A DNA stretch of 12,740 nt from Pseudomonadota bacterium (lineage in GTDB: Bacteria; Pseudomonadota; Alphaproteobacteria; Acetobacterales; Acetobacteraceae), in the NCBI GenBank assembly GCA_021828605.1, contig JAJZEG010000237.1:1-12740 (forward strand), in the 5' to 3' direction. Positions 1-7,331 of the stretch are shown here, in pieces (position 1 is the stretch's first letter; each line of letters starts with the position of its first letter). Made by a program: the position numbers and the translations under genes. Below the pieces are notes generated by a model. That model had not been told where the DNA came from, did not search any database, and saw only the letters and a program-made list of their open reading frames with translations.

Positions 1-1212
1 ATCCTCTCACCCTTCATCCCGCCTTATGAGAGCAGCGTCACCGCGAAGCTCAAGGCAGCAGGCACGATCATGCTGGGCAAGGCCAATCTCGATGAGTTCG
101 CGATGGGCTCCTCGAACATCACCTCAGCCTATGGCCAGGTCGAAAACCCCTGGCAGCGCGCCGATGGCAAACCCCTCGCCCCGGGCGGCAGTTCAGGCGG
201 CTCCGCCGCCGCCGTTGCCGCGCGCATCGCCATGGGGGCCACCGGCACCGATACTGGCGGCTCGATTCGCCAACCCGCCGCCTTCACCGGCATTGCCGGG
301 ATCAAACCAACCTATGGCCGCTGCTCGCGCTTTGGCATTGTTGCCTTCGCCTCCTCGCTCGACCAGGCCGGGCCGATGGCGCGCAGCACCGAGGATTGCG
401 CGATCCTGCTCGAAGCGATGAGCGGTTTCGATCCGCGCGACAGCACTTCGGCGGATCGCCCGGTCCCGGATTTCCGCGCCGCCTGCACGCGCGGCGTCAA
501 AGGGCTGCGCATCGGCATCCCCGCCGAATACCGGGTTGAGGGCATGGACCCGACCATCGAAAAACTCTGGCAATCCGGCATCGCCTGGCTCGAAGCGGCA
601 GGCGCCACCATCGTCGATTTTTCTCTCCCCCACACCAAATATGGCTTGCCGGTTTATTATATCGTCGCCCCTGCCGAGGCGTCATCCAATCTCGCGCGCT
701 ATGATGGCGTGCGCTTTGGTGCGCGGGTCGAAGGGGCCGATCTGATCGATCTCTATGAACGCACCCGCGCCGCTGGCTTCGGTGCCGAGGTCAAACGCCG
801 GATCATGATCGGCACCTATGTGCTCTCAGCAGGCTATTACGACGCCTATTATTTGCGCGCTCAAAAAATCCGCGCGCTGATCCTGCGTGATTTCCAAACC
901 GCGTTCGATCCGGCCCATGGCTGCGACGCGATTCTCACCCCCACCGCACCCTCGGCGGCCTTCGCCTTGGGTGAAAAAATGGATGATCCGGTGACGATGT
1001 ATTTAAACGACGTGTTCACCGTGCCCGCCTCGCTCGCGGGTGTGCCCGCGATGAGCATCCCGGCTGGGCTTGATCAAAACGGCCTGCCTCTGGGCCTGCA
1101 AGTGATCGGTCGGCATTTCGACGAAGAAACCGTGTTTGCGGTAGCGGGTACCCTCGAACGCGCGGCCGGGTTCACCGCTTTGCCCGCTTTGCGCGGGAGC
1201 AACCGGCCATGA
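1..1212 (+). CDS. gatA: Aspartyl/glutamyl-tRNA(Asn/Gln) amidotransferase subunit A, 5' end outside window
   Basis: GatA is the amidase subunit of GatCAB. It releases ammonia from glutamine (or asparagine) and passes it to GatB to convert Glu-tRNA(Gln) or Asp-tRNA(Asn) to the amide form in the cytoplasm. The frame is open from base 1 (reads [11 protein letters not shown]) and runs to TGA at 1210-1212, giving about 403 residues. The family is usually near 490, so roughly 90 N-terminal residues, including the catalytic lysine, lie to the left. The amidase signature is clear: GGSSGGS at bases 184-204 supplies the cis-serine and DTGGS at 250-264 the nucleophilic serine of the Ser-cisSer-Lys triad. 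The stop overlaps the gatB start by 4 bases (ATGA), indicating translational coupling. An ATG at 70 is internal, not the true start. General amidases share the fold, but the gatB neighbour settles the assignment. Confidence 0.97.
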   Translation: MLSPFIPPYESSVTAKLKAAGTIMLGKANLDEFAMGSSNITSAYGQVENPWQRADGKPLAPGGSSGGSAAAVAARIAMGATGTDTGGSIRQPAAFTGIAGIKPTYGRCSRFGIVAFASSLDQAGPMARSTEDCAILLEAMSGFDPRDSTSADRPVPDFRAACTRGVKGLRIGIPAEYRVEGMDPTIEKLWQSGIAWLEAAGATIVDFSLPHTKYGLPVYYIVAPAEASSNLARYDGVRFGARVEGADLIDLYERTRAAGFGAEVKRRIMIGTYVLSAGYYDAYYLRAQKIRALILRDFQTAFDPAHGCDAILTPTAPSAAFALGEKMDDPVTMYLNDVFTVPASLAGVPAMSIPAGLDQNGLPLGLQVIGRHFDEETVFAVAGTLERAAGFTALPALRGSNRP

Positions 1213-2660
1213 GCTATCACCTCACCGGCAAAACCGGCGACTGGGAAATCGTGGTCGGGCTTGAAGTCCATGCCCAGGTGATTTCCCACTCGAAGTTATT
1301 CAGCGGCGCCGCCACCGGTTTCGGCGCCGAGCCGAACAGCCAGGTCAGCTTGGTCGATGCCGGGTTTCCCGGCATGTTGCCGGTGTTGAACCGCGAATGC
1401 GTCGCGCAAGCGGTGCGCACCGGGCTCGGGCTGAACGCGCAGATCAACCTGACCTCGCGCTTTGACCGGAAAAACTATTTCTACGCCGATTTGCCGCAAG
1501 GCTATCAGATCAGCCAGTTCGAACAGCCGATCATTGGCACCGGCGCCATCGAGATCGAACTGGAGTCGGGCGAGATTCGCACCATCGGCATCACCCGCCT
1601 GCATCTCGAACAGGATGCGGGCAAAAGCATCCATGACCAACATCCGAGCAAATCGCTGATCGACCTGAACCGCTCCGGTGTGGCGCTGATGGAAATTGTC
1701 AGCGAGCCGGATCTGCGCAGCCCCGAGGAAGCCGGCGCCTATTTGCGCAAATTGCGGATGATCCTGCGCTATCTCGGCACCTGTGATGGCAATATGGATG
1801 AAGGCTCGATGCGCGCGGATGTGAACGTATCGGTGCGCCGCGCCGGTGAACCGTTCCGCACCCGCTGCGAGGTGAAAAACGTCAATTCGATCCGCTTCGT
1901 GATGCTCGCCATCGAGGCCGAAGCTTTGCGCCAAATTGAAGTGTGGGAATCGGGCGACACCGTGCAGCAGGAAACCCGATTGTTCGATGTCGCGCGCGGG
2001 GTCACCCGCTCGATGCGCAGCAAAGAAGACGCGCATGATTATCGCTATTTCCCCGAGCCTGACTTGCTGCCTTTGGTGCTCGATCCCGCTTGGATCGAGA
2101 GCTTACGCGCCGATTTGCCGGAACTGCCCGACGCCAAGCGCGCAAGGCTCATCCGCGAGTACGGGGTGTCGCCCTATGAATCCGCGATTTTCGTGCAGGA
2201 ACAAGTGACAGCGGATTTTTTTGAAACCGTCGCCAAAGGTCGCGATGCGAAATTAGTGGCCAACTGGATGTTGGGCGATTTTTTCGCGGGTCTGAACCGC
2301 ACCGGCCAATCGATTGAAACGAGCAAGGTCAGCGCCGATGATCTGGGCGCCCTGCTCGATTTGATGACCGATGCCACGATCAATGGCAAAATCGCCAAAG
2401 AGGTTTTGGAAATCATGGTCGATACCGGCGAAAAGCCGGGCGCCATCGTCGAATCGCGCGGCTTGCGGCAAGTCACCGATACCGGCGCGATCGATGCGGC
2501 GATTGCGCAGGTGATCGCGGCCAACCCTGATAAATTGATTGAATATCAATCGGGTAAGGAAAAACTCTTCGGGTTTTTCGTAGGCCAGGTGATGAAGGTG
2601 ATGCAGGGCAAGGGCAATCCGGCTTTGGTCAATGCGGCTTTGAAGGCGAAAATCGGCTGA
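1209..2660 (+). CDS. gatB: Aspartyl/glutamyl-tRNA(Asn/Gln) amidotransferase subunit B
   Basis: GatB is the tRNA-binding and kinase/transamidase subunit of GatCAB. It activates the misacylated Glu or Asp on the tRNA with ATP and receives ammonia from GatA. The protein has 483 residues, the normal full length. It opens with the family motif [12 protein letters not shown] near residues 12-23 and carries [25 protein letters not shown] conserved text near residues 85-105. The N-terminal cradle domain is followed by a helical region and a C-terminal YqeY-like tail ending around [17 protein letters not shown]. The start is ATG at 1209, inside the gatA stop, with GGGAG about 9 bases upstream. Presence of gatAB implies that this organism makes Gln-tRNA and/or Asn-tRNA indirectly, as most Alphaproteobacteria do. 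gatC is not in the window. Nothing looks damaged. Confidence 0.98.
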   Translation: MSYHLTGKTGDWEIVVGLEVHAQVISHSKLFSGAATGFGAEPNSQVSLVDAGFPGMLPVLNRECVAQAVRTGLGLNAQINLTSRFDRKNYFYADLPQGYQISQFEQPIIGTGAIEIELESGEIRTIGITRLHLEQDAGKSIHDQHPSKSLIDLNRSGVALMEIVSEPDLRSPEEAGAYLRKLRMILRYLGTCDGNMDEGSMRADVNVSVRRAGEPFRTRCEVKNVNSIRFVMLAIEAEALRQIEVWESGDTVQQETRLFDVARGVTRSMRSKEDAHDYRYFPEPDLLPLVLDPAWIESLRADLPELPDAKRARLIREYGVSPYESAIFVQEQVTADFFETVAKGRDAKLVANWMLGDFFAGLNRTGQSIETSKVSADDLGALLDLMTDATINGKIAKEVLEIMVDTGEKPGAIVESRGLRQVTDTGAIDAAIAQVIAANPDKLIEYQSGKEKLFGFFVGQVMKVMQGKGNPALVNAALKAKIG

Positions 2661-2668
2661 AGGACATT

Positions 2669-2690
2669 GCCGGGGCGATCAAGCCCCGGC
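2669..2690. terminator. Candidate bidirectional terminator hairpin between gatB and fumC
   Basis: A perfect 8-base inverted repeat, GCCGGGGC (2669-2676) and GCCCCGGC (2683-2690), encloses a 6-base loop. It lies 8 bases past the gatB stop and overlaps the last codons and stop of the convergent fumC gene, whose TGA (2679-2681 read on -) is in the loop. It is placed where a shared terminator for two convergent genes would be. There is no U-run on either side, so it would be an imperfect intrinsic terminator or just an mRNA 3'-end stabiliser. Confidence 0.45.
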
Positions 2691-4142
2691 GACCCCGTCA
2701 CCGACCATGGCCAGCGGATTGACCAGCGCATCGAACTGCGCCTCGGAGATCAAACCCGATTGCAAAGCGGCAGCGCGCAGCGACAGCCCCTGCTGATGGG
2801 CGTGATGGGCTAATTCAGCGGCCTTGTCATAGCCGAGCGTCGGGCTGAGGGCGGTGACCAGCATCAAGGATTGTTCCAGCCCGTCATTGATCCGGGTTTT
2901 GTTCAATTTGGTGCCCGCGACCGTGTAATCACGGAAGCTGACCATGCCATCGGCCAATAATTGCGCTGTTGTCAGCACGTTATAAATCACCAGCGGGCGC
3001 ATCACGTTCAATTCGAAATTGCCCTGCGCCCCGGCAAAGGCCACGGCGCTATCGAGGCCGATGATCTGGGTGGCGATCATGATGATCGCCTCGCATTGGG
3101 TCGGGTTGACCTTGCCCGGCATGATCGAGGAGCCGGGTTCGTTTTCCGGCAGCCGCAACTCGCCAATGCCTGCGCGCGGACCGCTGGCGAGCCAGCGCAA
3201 ATCATTCGCGATTTTATAGAGCACCACGGCCACCTGCCGCAGCGCCGCACTGGCCGCGACCATGGCATCGAGCCCGCCAAGGGCGGCGAACTTGTTGGGC
3301 GCGGTGACGAACTCGATGCCGGTGAGGGCCGCGATGCGCGCGGCGATGGCGCGCGAAAATCCGCGCGGCGCGTTCAAGCCGGTGCCAACCGCGGTGCCGC
3401 CGGCGGCAAGTTCAAGCAAGGCGGGCAAGCAATAATCGAGTTGGGCGATGGCCCCGCGCAACTGCGCGGCCCAGCCGGACCATTCCTGGCCGACGGTCAA
3501 GGGCACCGCATCCTGCAAATGGGTGCGACCGATTTTCACCACCGCCATCCAGAAATTGGCCTTGTTCTCGATGGTCGCCGCCAGACTATCTGCGGCGGGG
3601 CGCACCTGCCGCAGGATCGCGAGGGCGGTCGCGACATGCATCGCGGTCGGCATGGTGTCGTTGGAGGATTGCGCCAAATTGACATGGTCGTTGGGATGGA
3701 CCGGGTCTTTGCTGCCCAAAACCCCGCCGAGCAGCTGGATCGCGCGGTTGGCGATCACCTCATTGACATTCATATTCGACTGGGTGCCCGAGCCGGTTTG
3801 CCAGACGGCGAGCGGAAACTCGGCATCGAGCGCGCCGGAGGCGACTTCATTGGCGGCCTGGATGATCGCCATGGCTTGCTGATGGCCAAGGGCGCCGCGC
3901 GCGACATTCACCTCGGCGGCGGCGCGCTTGACGATGCCAAAGGCGTGGTACAGCGGCAGGGGCATGCGCTCGCGCCCAATGGCGAAATGAACCAATGCGC
4001 GGGCGGTTTGCGCCCCCCAATAATGCTGGGCGGGTACGGCGATTTGGCCCATCGAGTCAGATTCGATCCGCTGCTGGCTTACATCGGTCGCTGGTGCGGA
4101 TTGGGGCCCCGATTGAGGCTCCGTCGCGCTCGGCTCGTTCAT
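2679..4142 (-). CDS. fumC: Class II fumarate hydratase
   Basis: FumC hydrates fumarate to L-malate in the TCA cycle as an iron-free, heat-stable cytoplasmic homotetramer. The 487-residue protein has the fumarase/aspartase superfamily signature GSSIMPGKVN at about residues 337-346 (the mobile loop with the catalytic serine). GRTHLQDA near 205-212 carries the general-base histidine region, and GSGTQSNMNVNEVI near 117-130 is the substrate-binding block. The usual start of the family, RIESDSMG, falls at residues 25-32, so this protein has an extra polar N-terminus rich in Ser, Pro, Gln and Thr. The ATG at 4140-4142 is supported by a purine-rich GGGGAG just upstream, and no good in-frame start lies nearer the conserved core. 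Aspartase is a relative, but the N-terminal core and length fit FumC best. The gene converges on gatB and diverges from sco. Confidence 0.96.
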   Translation of the reverse strand: MNEPSATEPQSGPQSAPATDVSQQRIESDSMGQIAVPAQHYWGAQTARALVHFAIGRERMPLPLYHAFGIVKRAAAEVNVARGALGHQQAMAIIQAANEVASGALDAEFPLAVWQTGSGTQSNMNVNEVIANRAIQLLGGVLGSKDPVHPNDHVNLAQSSNDTMPTAMHVATALAILRQVRPAADSLAATIENKANFWMAVVKIGRTHLQDAVPLTVGQEWSGWAAQLRGAIAQLDYCLPALLELAAGGTAVGTGLNAPRGFSRAIAARIAALTGIEFVTAPNKFAALGGLDAMVAASAALRQVAVVLYKIANDLRWLASGPRAGIGELRLPENEPGSSIMPGKVNPTQCEAIIMIATQIIGLDSAVAFAGAQGNFELNVMRPLVIYNVLTTAQLLADGMVSFRDYTVAGTKLNKTRINDGLEQSLMLVTALSPTLGYDKAAELAHHAHQQGLSLRAAALQSGLISEAQFDALVNPLAMVGDGVAGA

Positions 4143-4206
4143 TCGCTCCCCTTCAACGCTTGGTGATCATCGCGCATCCCGCTTGTTTGGCGACGCTAAA
4201 TGGATC

Positions 4207-4215
4207 AAGAGGGGG
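4207..4215 (+). promoter_or_regulatory. Ribosome binding site deciding the sco start
   Basis: A purine run AAGAGGGGG ends 2 bases before the ATG at 4218. It favours 4218 over the in-frame ATG at 4200, which has no comparable upstream purine run. Confidence 0.5.
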
Positions 4216-4217
4216 TC

Positions 4218-4922
4218 ATGCTATATCGAATTTTGAACCGCGTCACCTTGCACGCTGCACGCGGCACAGCGTTGGTGCTGTGTGCTGGCCTGTTGGCGGT
4301 GCTGTTGGTTGGTAAGATGGCATTCGCCGCTCCGGTTGTGGTGTCGGTGGTGCCGATCACCGGGCTGGCGCCGCCTTTGCGCTTTCACATGACCGATGCC
4401 AGCAGCGGCAAAATTGTCAACGGGCATGATTTTCGCGGCAAGGTGGTGCTGCTTTATTTCGGCTATACGAATTGCGCGGATGTTTGCCCCGATACTTTGT
4501 ATAAAATCCATCAGATTTTTTTGAGATTGCAAAAAACCGACCCGGCGGTCGCGCGGCGTGCCGTGTTATTGTTCGTCACCGTCGATCCGCATCGCGATAC
4601 CATCCCGGTGCTCCAGCATTATTTGGGATTGTTCGACCCGCATTTCATCGGATTGCGCGGCGGGGCGAATGCGCTGTATCGTATAACGCGCCGTTATCGC
4701 GTGGTTGCCTCGGTACATCCATCGGCCAATCCGGCGGATTATCAGGTGGTGCATTCGGCGTTGGTTTATGTGTTTGGCCCCCACGGCAATGCGCGCTTCG
4801 TTTTGTCGGGAATGGGACGCGCGCCGAAACCTGATTACCGCACCTTGGCAAAGCGGTTGCAGGCGCTGGCGACAGCGCCATCGCATGGCGGTGTGTTGAC
4901 CGGCTTGGCGCGATTTAATTAG
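4218..4922 (+). CDS. SCO1/SenC family copper chaperone / thioredoxin-fold protein, membrane-anchored
   Basis: Sco proteins bind copper and deliver it to, or keep reduced, the CuA site of cytochrome c oxidase at the outer face of the inner membrane. Taking the ATG at 4218, the protein has 234 residues. An N-terminal hydrophobic segment (about residues 18-36) acts as signal anchor. A thioredoxin-like domain follows, with the copper motif CADVCP (Cys86, Cys90) in GYTNCADVCPDTL. Strand text LLFVTVDPHRDT is typical of the family, and the distal copper ligand histidine (about His179) is in VVHSALVYVF. All three expected ligands are present, so it should be functional. A start at 4200 would add 6 residues but lacks a ribosome binding site. 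It diverges from fumC with 75 bases between them. Its stop overlaps the stop of the convergent cytochrome gene. Whether it serves a terminal oxidase or another copper protein cannot be told here. Confidence 0.93.
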   Translation: MLYRILNRVTLHAARGTALVLCAGLLAVLLVGKMAFAAPVVVSVVPITGLAPPLRFHMTDASSGKIVNGHDFRGKVVLLYFGYTNCADVCPDTLYKIHQIFLRLQKTDPAVARRAVLLFVTVDPHRDTIPVLQHYLGLFDPHFIGLRGGANALYRITRRYRVVASVHPSANPADYQVVHSALVYVFGPHGNARFVLSGMGRAPKPDYRTLAKRLQALATAPSHGGVLTGLARFN

Positions 4923-5281
4923 CCGGGCGGCAGCGTTGCCAGATAGGCGCTTACCGCTCGGCGTTGGGGTTGGGTGAGGCTGCGCGCGATTTGGGCCATC
5001 ACGTAATTTTTGCCGCGTTTGCCGTCGGCGATTGCGCGGAGGGCAGCGCGGGTGACGGCTGGGTTAAGACCGGCGAGGGCAGGTGCGCCGGTAGCCGGAT
5101 TGCCGTGCAGCTGCGCGCCGTGGCACGCCATGCAGGGCAAGGCGCCGGATGACGTGCCATGCGCTGCGATTGCAGCGCCCAGCTTTGTTGACGCGGGCGG
5201 ATGGGCCGCCATGAGCACCAGGGCCAGAGGGGCGGTTATCCAAGCGGACGCGGCGGTGCGCCACCTTGATTTCAACGGCAT
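4919..5281 (-). CDS. Small secreted class I c-type cytochrome
   Basis: This is a 120-residue periplasmic mono-haem cytochrome c, presumably a small electron carrier. An N-terminal basic and hydrophobic signal region (about residues 1-26) is followed by the haem-attachment motif CMACH at residues 50-54. Met95, in GKNYVMAQIARSLTQPQRRAVSAYLATLP, is the likely sixth ligand, in the position seen in c553/c5-like proteins. The open frame continues upstream to 5458, but the ATG at 5281 is preferred. It has GGAG with a spacing of about 8 bases and puts a proper signal peptide at the N-terminus. The gene is tail-to-tail with sco, sharing two bases of stop codon, and divergent from the glycosyltransferase gene. 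Specific redox partners are unknown; sco and sox neighbours suggest, but do not show, a role in periplasmic electron transfer. Confidence 0.88.
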   Translation of the reverse strand: MPLKSRWRTAASAWITAPLALVLMAAHPPASTKLGAAIAAHGTSSGALPCMACHGAQLHGNPATGAPALAGLNPAVTRAALRAIADGKRGKNYVMAQIARSLTQPQRRAVSAYLATLPPG

Positions 5282-5307
5282 TCTTAGCTCTCCGATACGA
5301 TCAGTAT

Positions 5308-5336
5308 TTTGTATCAGCTTGATTTGATCGCGCCAA
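5308..5336 (-). promoter_or_regulatory. Candidate sigma70-type promoter for the small cytochrome gene
   Basis: On the minus strand TTGGCG (5336-5331) and TACAAA (5313-5308) are separated by 17 bases. Each matches 4 of 6 consensus positions. A start of transcription near 5300 would leave a leader of about 20 bases containing the GGAG site. The only support is consensus match and position. Confidence 0.3.
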
Positions 5337-5375
5337 ATACTTGACCCAGCCGCCTGCCTCGACCATCCGAAGGGA

Positions 5376-6896
5376 ATGATGTCTATGCCCCCTGCCCGCC
5401 TCGCTTTGTTGGTCATCCTGCTCGCCAGCCTGTTTCGGCTGATTCTGGCCGCTGGCATGGGTTTGGGGATTGATGAGAGCTACATGGTCGCGGCGTCGCA
5501 TCAGTTTTCACTCTCTTATTTTGATCATCCCTTTATGTCCTGGTGGATGGAGTTGGCGATCCGGCGGCTGACCGGCCTGCAGACGCCATTGATTGTGCGT
5601 TTGCCATTCATTGTGGCTTTTGCTGGAACCTCCTGGTTGATGTATCGGCTGACGGATCGCTTGTTTGGCGCGCGCTCAGCGCTTTGGGCAGTGATGGCGT
5701 TGAGCGTATCACCGGTATTTTCGCTCGCCTTCGGCACCTGGGTGCTGCCTGATGGTCCGCTCGATTTTTTTCTGCTGGCGGCGGTGCTGGCGATGGCGAA
5801 GGCGTTGGGGATCGCGCATCCCGACCGCGCGGCAGAGCCTGAACCGAAATACTGGTTGCTGGCGGGCCTATTCATCGGTTTGGCGATGGATTCCAAGTAT
5901 AATGCGGTGCTTAATTTGCTCGGCGCTTTGGCGTTCCTGTTGAGCGATCGGGCAGGTCGGCGCGTGTTGGCCCAGTTTTGGCCGTGGGCGGCTTGTTTGA
6001 TGGCGCTTGGCGTGTTCGCGCCGGTGGTGATTTGGAACGCGACCCATCATTTCGCGTCGTTTGATTATCAGGGCGGGCGTGCGGCTGGTTTTGGTTTTTA
6101 TCCGCTCCGTCCGTTCATGGTGTGGGCGGGTGAGGCGTTGTTTGTAGCACCCTGGATTTTCGTGCCGATGATTGCGCTGATGATAAGCGGGTTGCGCGCC
6201 AAAGCTGATCGCCGGGCTCGGTTTTTGGCGATGCTCGCAGTTATTCCGGTGATATTGTTTTCAGTGGTGGCTTTGTGGTCGTCGCGGAAAATTCTGTATC
6301 ACTGGGCGGCGCCGGGTTATTTGATGTTGTTTCCGTTGTTAGGGTATTGGATAACGACTCTTGATCACAGGAGCAGGGCAATCGTGCGGCGGGTTGCTGT
6401 TGGCTCGGCTGGATTGTTAGTTATGAGTGTGCTGTTTATCGGTGCGGAATTGAATTTCGGGATTGTGCCTGGATTTAATCGATTATTCGCACTCGGTCAT
6501 TCGCCAGAAATCCAGGCGGTGGATTGGACCGGTCTGCGCGCGAGTTTGCAGCGTCGTGGTCTGATGCAGCGCCAGCATTTTGCGATTGCTGCGACGCGTT
6601 GGTTCAATGCTGGTAAAATCGGCTATGCGCTTGGTCCATCGGTCAAGGTGACGGTGATTGGTAGCGATGCGCACGAGTTTGGCTTTAGCGTGCCGCCGCG
6701 GTCGCTGATCGGGGATAATATTTTGATTGTTGGCACTGACGGATCGAGCCAGGCGTTACTGAATTTGTATCGGCCTTTATTCCGCTCGATCAATATTGGC
6801 AAATCGCTGATCATTCACCATCACGGCACAGCTTTGTTGCGCTTGCCGGTACTATATGGCATCGATTTACGCCGGTGGCCCGATGCGAAGCGGTGA
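5376..6896 (+). CDS. GT39/ArnT-like membrane glycosyltransferase
   Basis: This is a 506-residue polytopic inner-membrane protein of the GT-C fold, resembling the ArnT/PMT (GT39) group, which moves sugars from polyprenyl-phosphate donors onto lipids, glycans or proteins on the periplasmic side. After a first membrane segment (about residues 8-26) comes GIDESY at about residues 31-36, with the acidic Asp-Glu pair that is catalytic in this fold. It is followed by the characteristic LSYFDHPFMSWW. About ten more hydrophobic segments run to residue 360 or so, and the C-terminal 130 residues form a soluble domain. Three in-frame ATGs lie at 5376, 5379 and 5385, and the AAGGGA just upstream fits 5379 or 5385 better, so the protein may be 1-3 residues shorter. 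Donor and acceptor cannot be read from the sequence. The stop lies 3 bases from that of the convergent dsrE-like gene. Confidence 0.88.
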   Translation: MMSMPPARLALLVILLASLFRLILAAGMGLGIDESYMVAASHQFSLSYFDHPFMSWWMELAIRRLTGLQTPLIVRLPFIVAFAGTSWLMYRLTDRLFGARSALWAVMALSVSPVFSLAFGTWVLPDGPLDFFLLAAVLAMAKALGIAHPDRAAEPEPKYWLLAGLFIGLAMDSKYNAVLNLLGALAFLLSDRAGRRVLAQFWPWAACLMALGVFAPVVIWNATHHFASFDYQGGRAAGFGFYPLRPFMVWAGEALFVAPWIFVPMIALMISGLRAKADRRARFLAMLAVIPVILFSVVALWSSRKILYHWAAPGYLMLFPLLGYWITTLDHRSRAIVRRVAVGSAGLLVMSVLFIGAELNFGIVPGFNRLFALGHSPEIQAVDWTGLRASLQRRGLMQRQHFAIAATRWFNAGKIGYALGPSVKVTVIGSDAHEFGFSVPPRSLIGDNILIVGTDGSSQALLNLYRPLFRSINIGKSLIIHHHGTALLRLPVLYGIDLRRWPDAKR

Positions 6897-6899
6897 ATG

Positions 6900-7331
6900 T
6901 TAGGGCCGGACCAGGATATAGCCGCGTTTCACTAACTGCATGATTCGCACCACGCCGTACGGAACTTTGCGGGCAATCGGGTTGAGACGTGGGGCTTTGC
7001 CACTCTCACGGGTGATGGTGTTGATGGTGTTCATGCAAATATCAAATTGCACGCCCTGGGCAGCGAGACTATCGACACCGATCCGATACGGGCTGTTGGC
7101 GAACAGCAGCGAAACCCCTGGACCGAACGCAACCACCACAATCGAGGCGGTGTCAGGGTAGGCTTTTAGTACAGCGTTGGCATTATTCAGCACTTCTTGC
7201 TGTTTGGCTGGCGTCGCATCGGAAAGCTGCAAGACTAATTTATGGGTCGCGAAGGGGTTTTTTGCGGCATGGCCGATGATCGGGGTGCAAGCGAGCGAAA
7301 GGCTGGTGATGAAAACCCTGCGTTTGAGCAT
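6900..7331 (-). CDS. Exported DsrE/DsrF-like family protein at the end of the sox operon
   Basis: DsrE-fold proteins are small alpha/beta proteins, several of which carry persulfide sulfur on a conserved cysteine. This one has 143 residues. An N-terminal signal sequence begins MLKRRVF, with a twin arginine at residues 4-5 followed by a hydrophobic stretch to about GHA (20-22), suggesting Tat or Sec export. The mature part shows the family pattern: HKLVLQLSD (strand 1), a helix with NNANAVLKAYPD, VVVAFGPGVSLL (strand 2 and loop), then GVQFDICMNTI with Cys99 in the usual active-cysteine position. The start ATG shares one base with the soxB stop (TGATG), so translation is probably coupled. A role in handling SoxY-bound or free sulfane sulfur in the periplasm is inferred only from location and fold. 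It lacks the second cysteine of some relatives. Cys15 in the signal does not make a convincing lipobox. Confidence 0.83.
   Translation of the reverse strand: MLKRRVFITSLSLACTPIIGHAAKNPFATHKLVLQLSDATPAKQQEVLNNANAVLKAYPDTASIVVVAFGPGVSLLFANSPYRIGVDSLAAQGVQFDICMNTINTITRESGKAPRLNPIARKVPYGVVRIMQLVKRGYILVRP

Noticed and set aside
1296..2036. 246-codon open frame on the - strand within gatB
   Set aside because: It lies wholly inside intact gatB and its composition is that of a complementary-strand shadow; no motif seen.
2961..4166. 401-codon open frame on the + strand opposite fumC
   Set aside because: It is antisense to a clear full-length FumC, is rich in Arg, Gly, His and Asp as expected from the complement of a GC-rich gene, and shows no recognisable domain.
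5282..5458. Upstream extension of the small cytochrome frame to 5458
   Set aside because: It would overlap the start of the divergent glycosyltransferase and bury the signal peptide; the ATG at 5281 has a good ribosome binding site.
7284..7331. Possible lipoprotein signal in the DsrE-like protein (Cys15)
   Set aside because: The residues before Cys15 are Ser-Leu-Ala, so position -3 is not a lipobox residue; a Tat/Sec signal cut after about residue 22 fits better.
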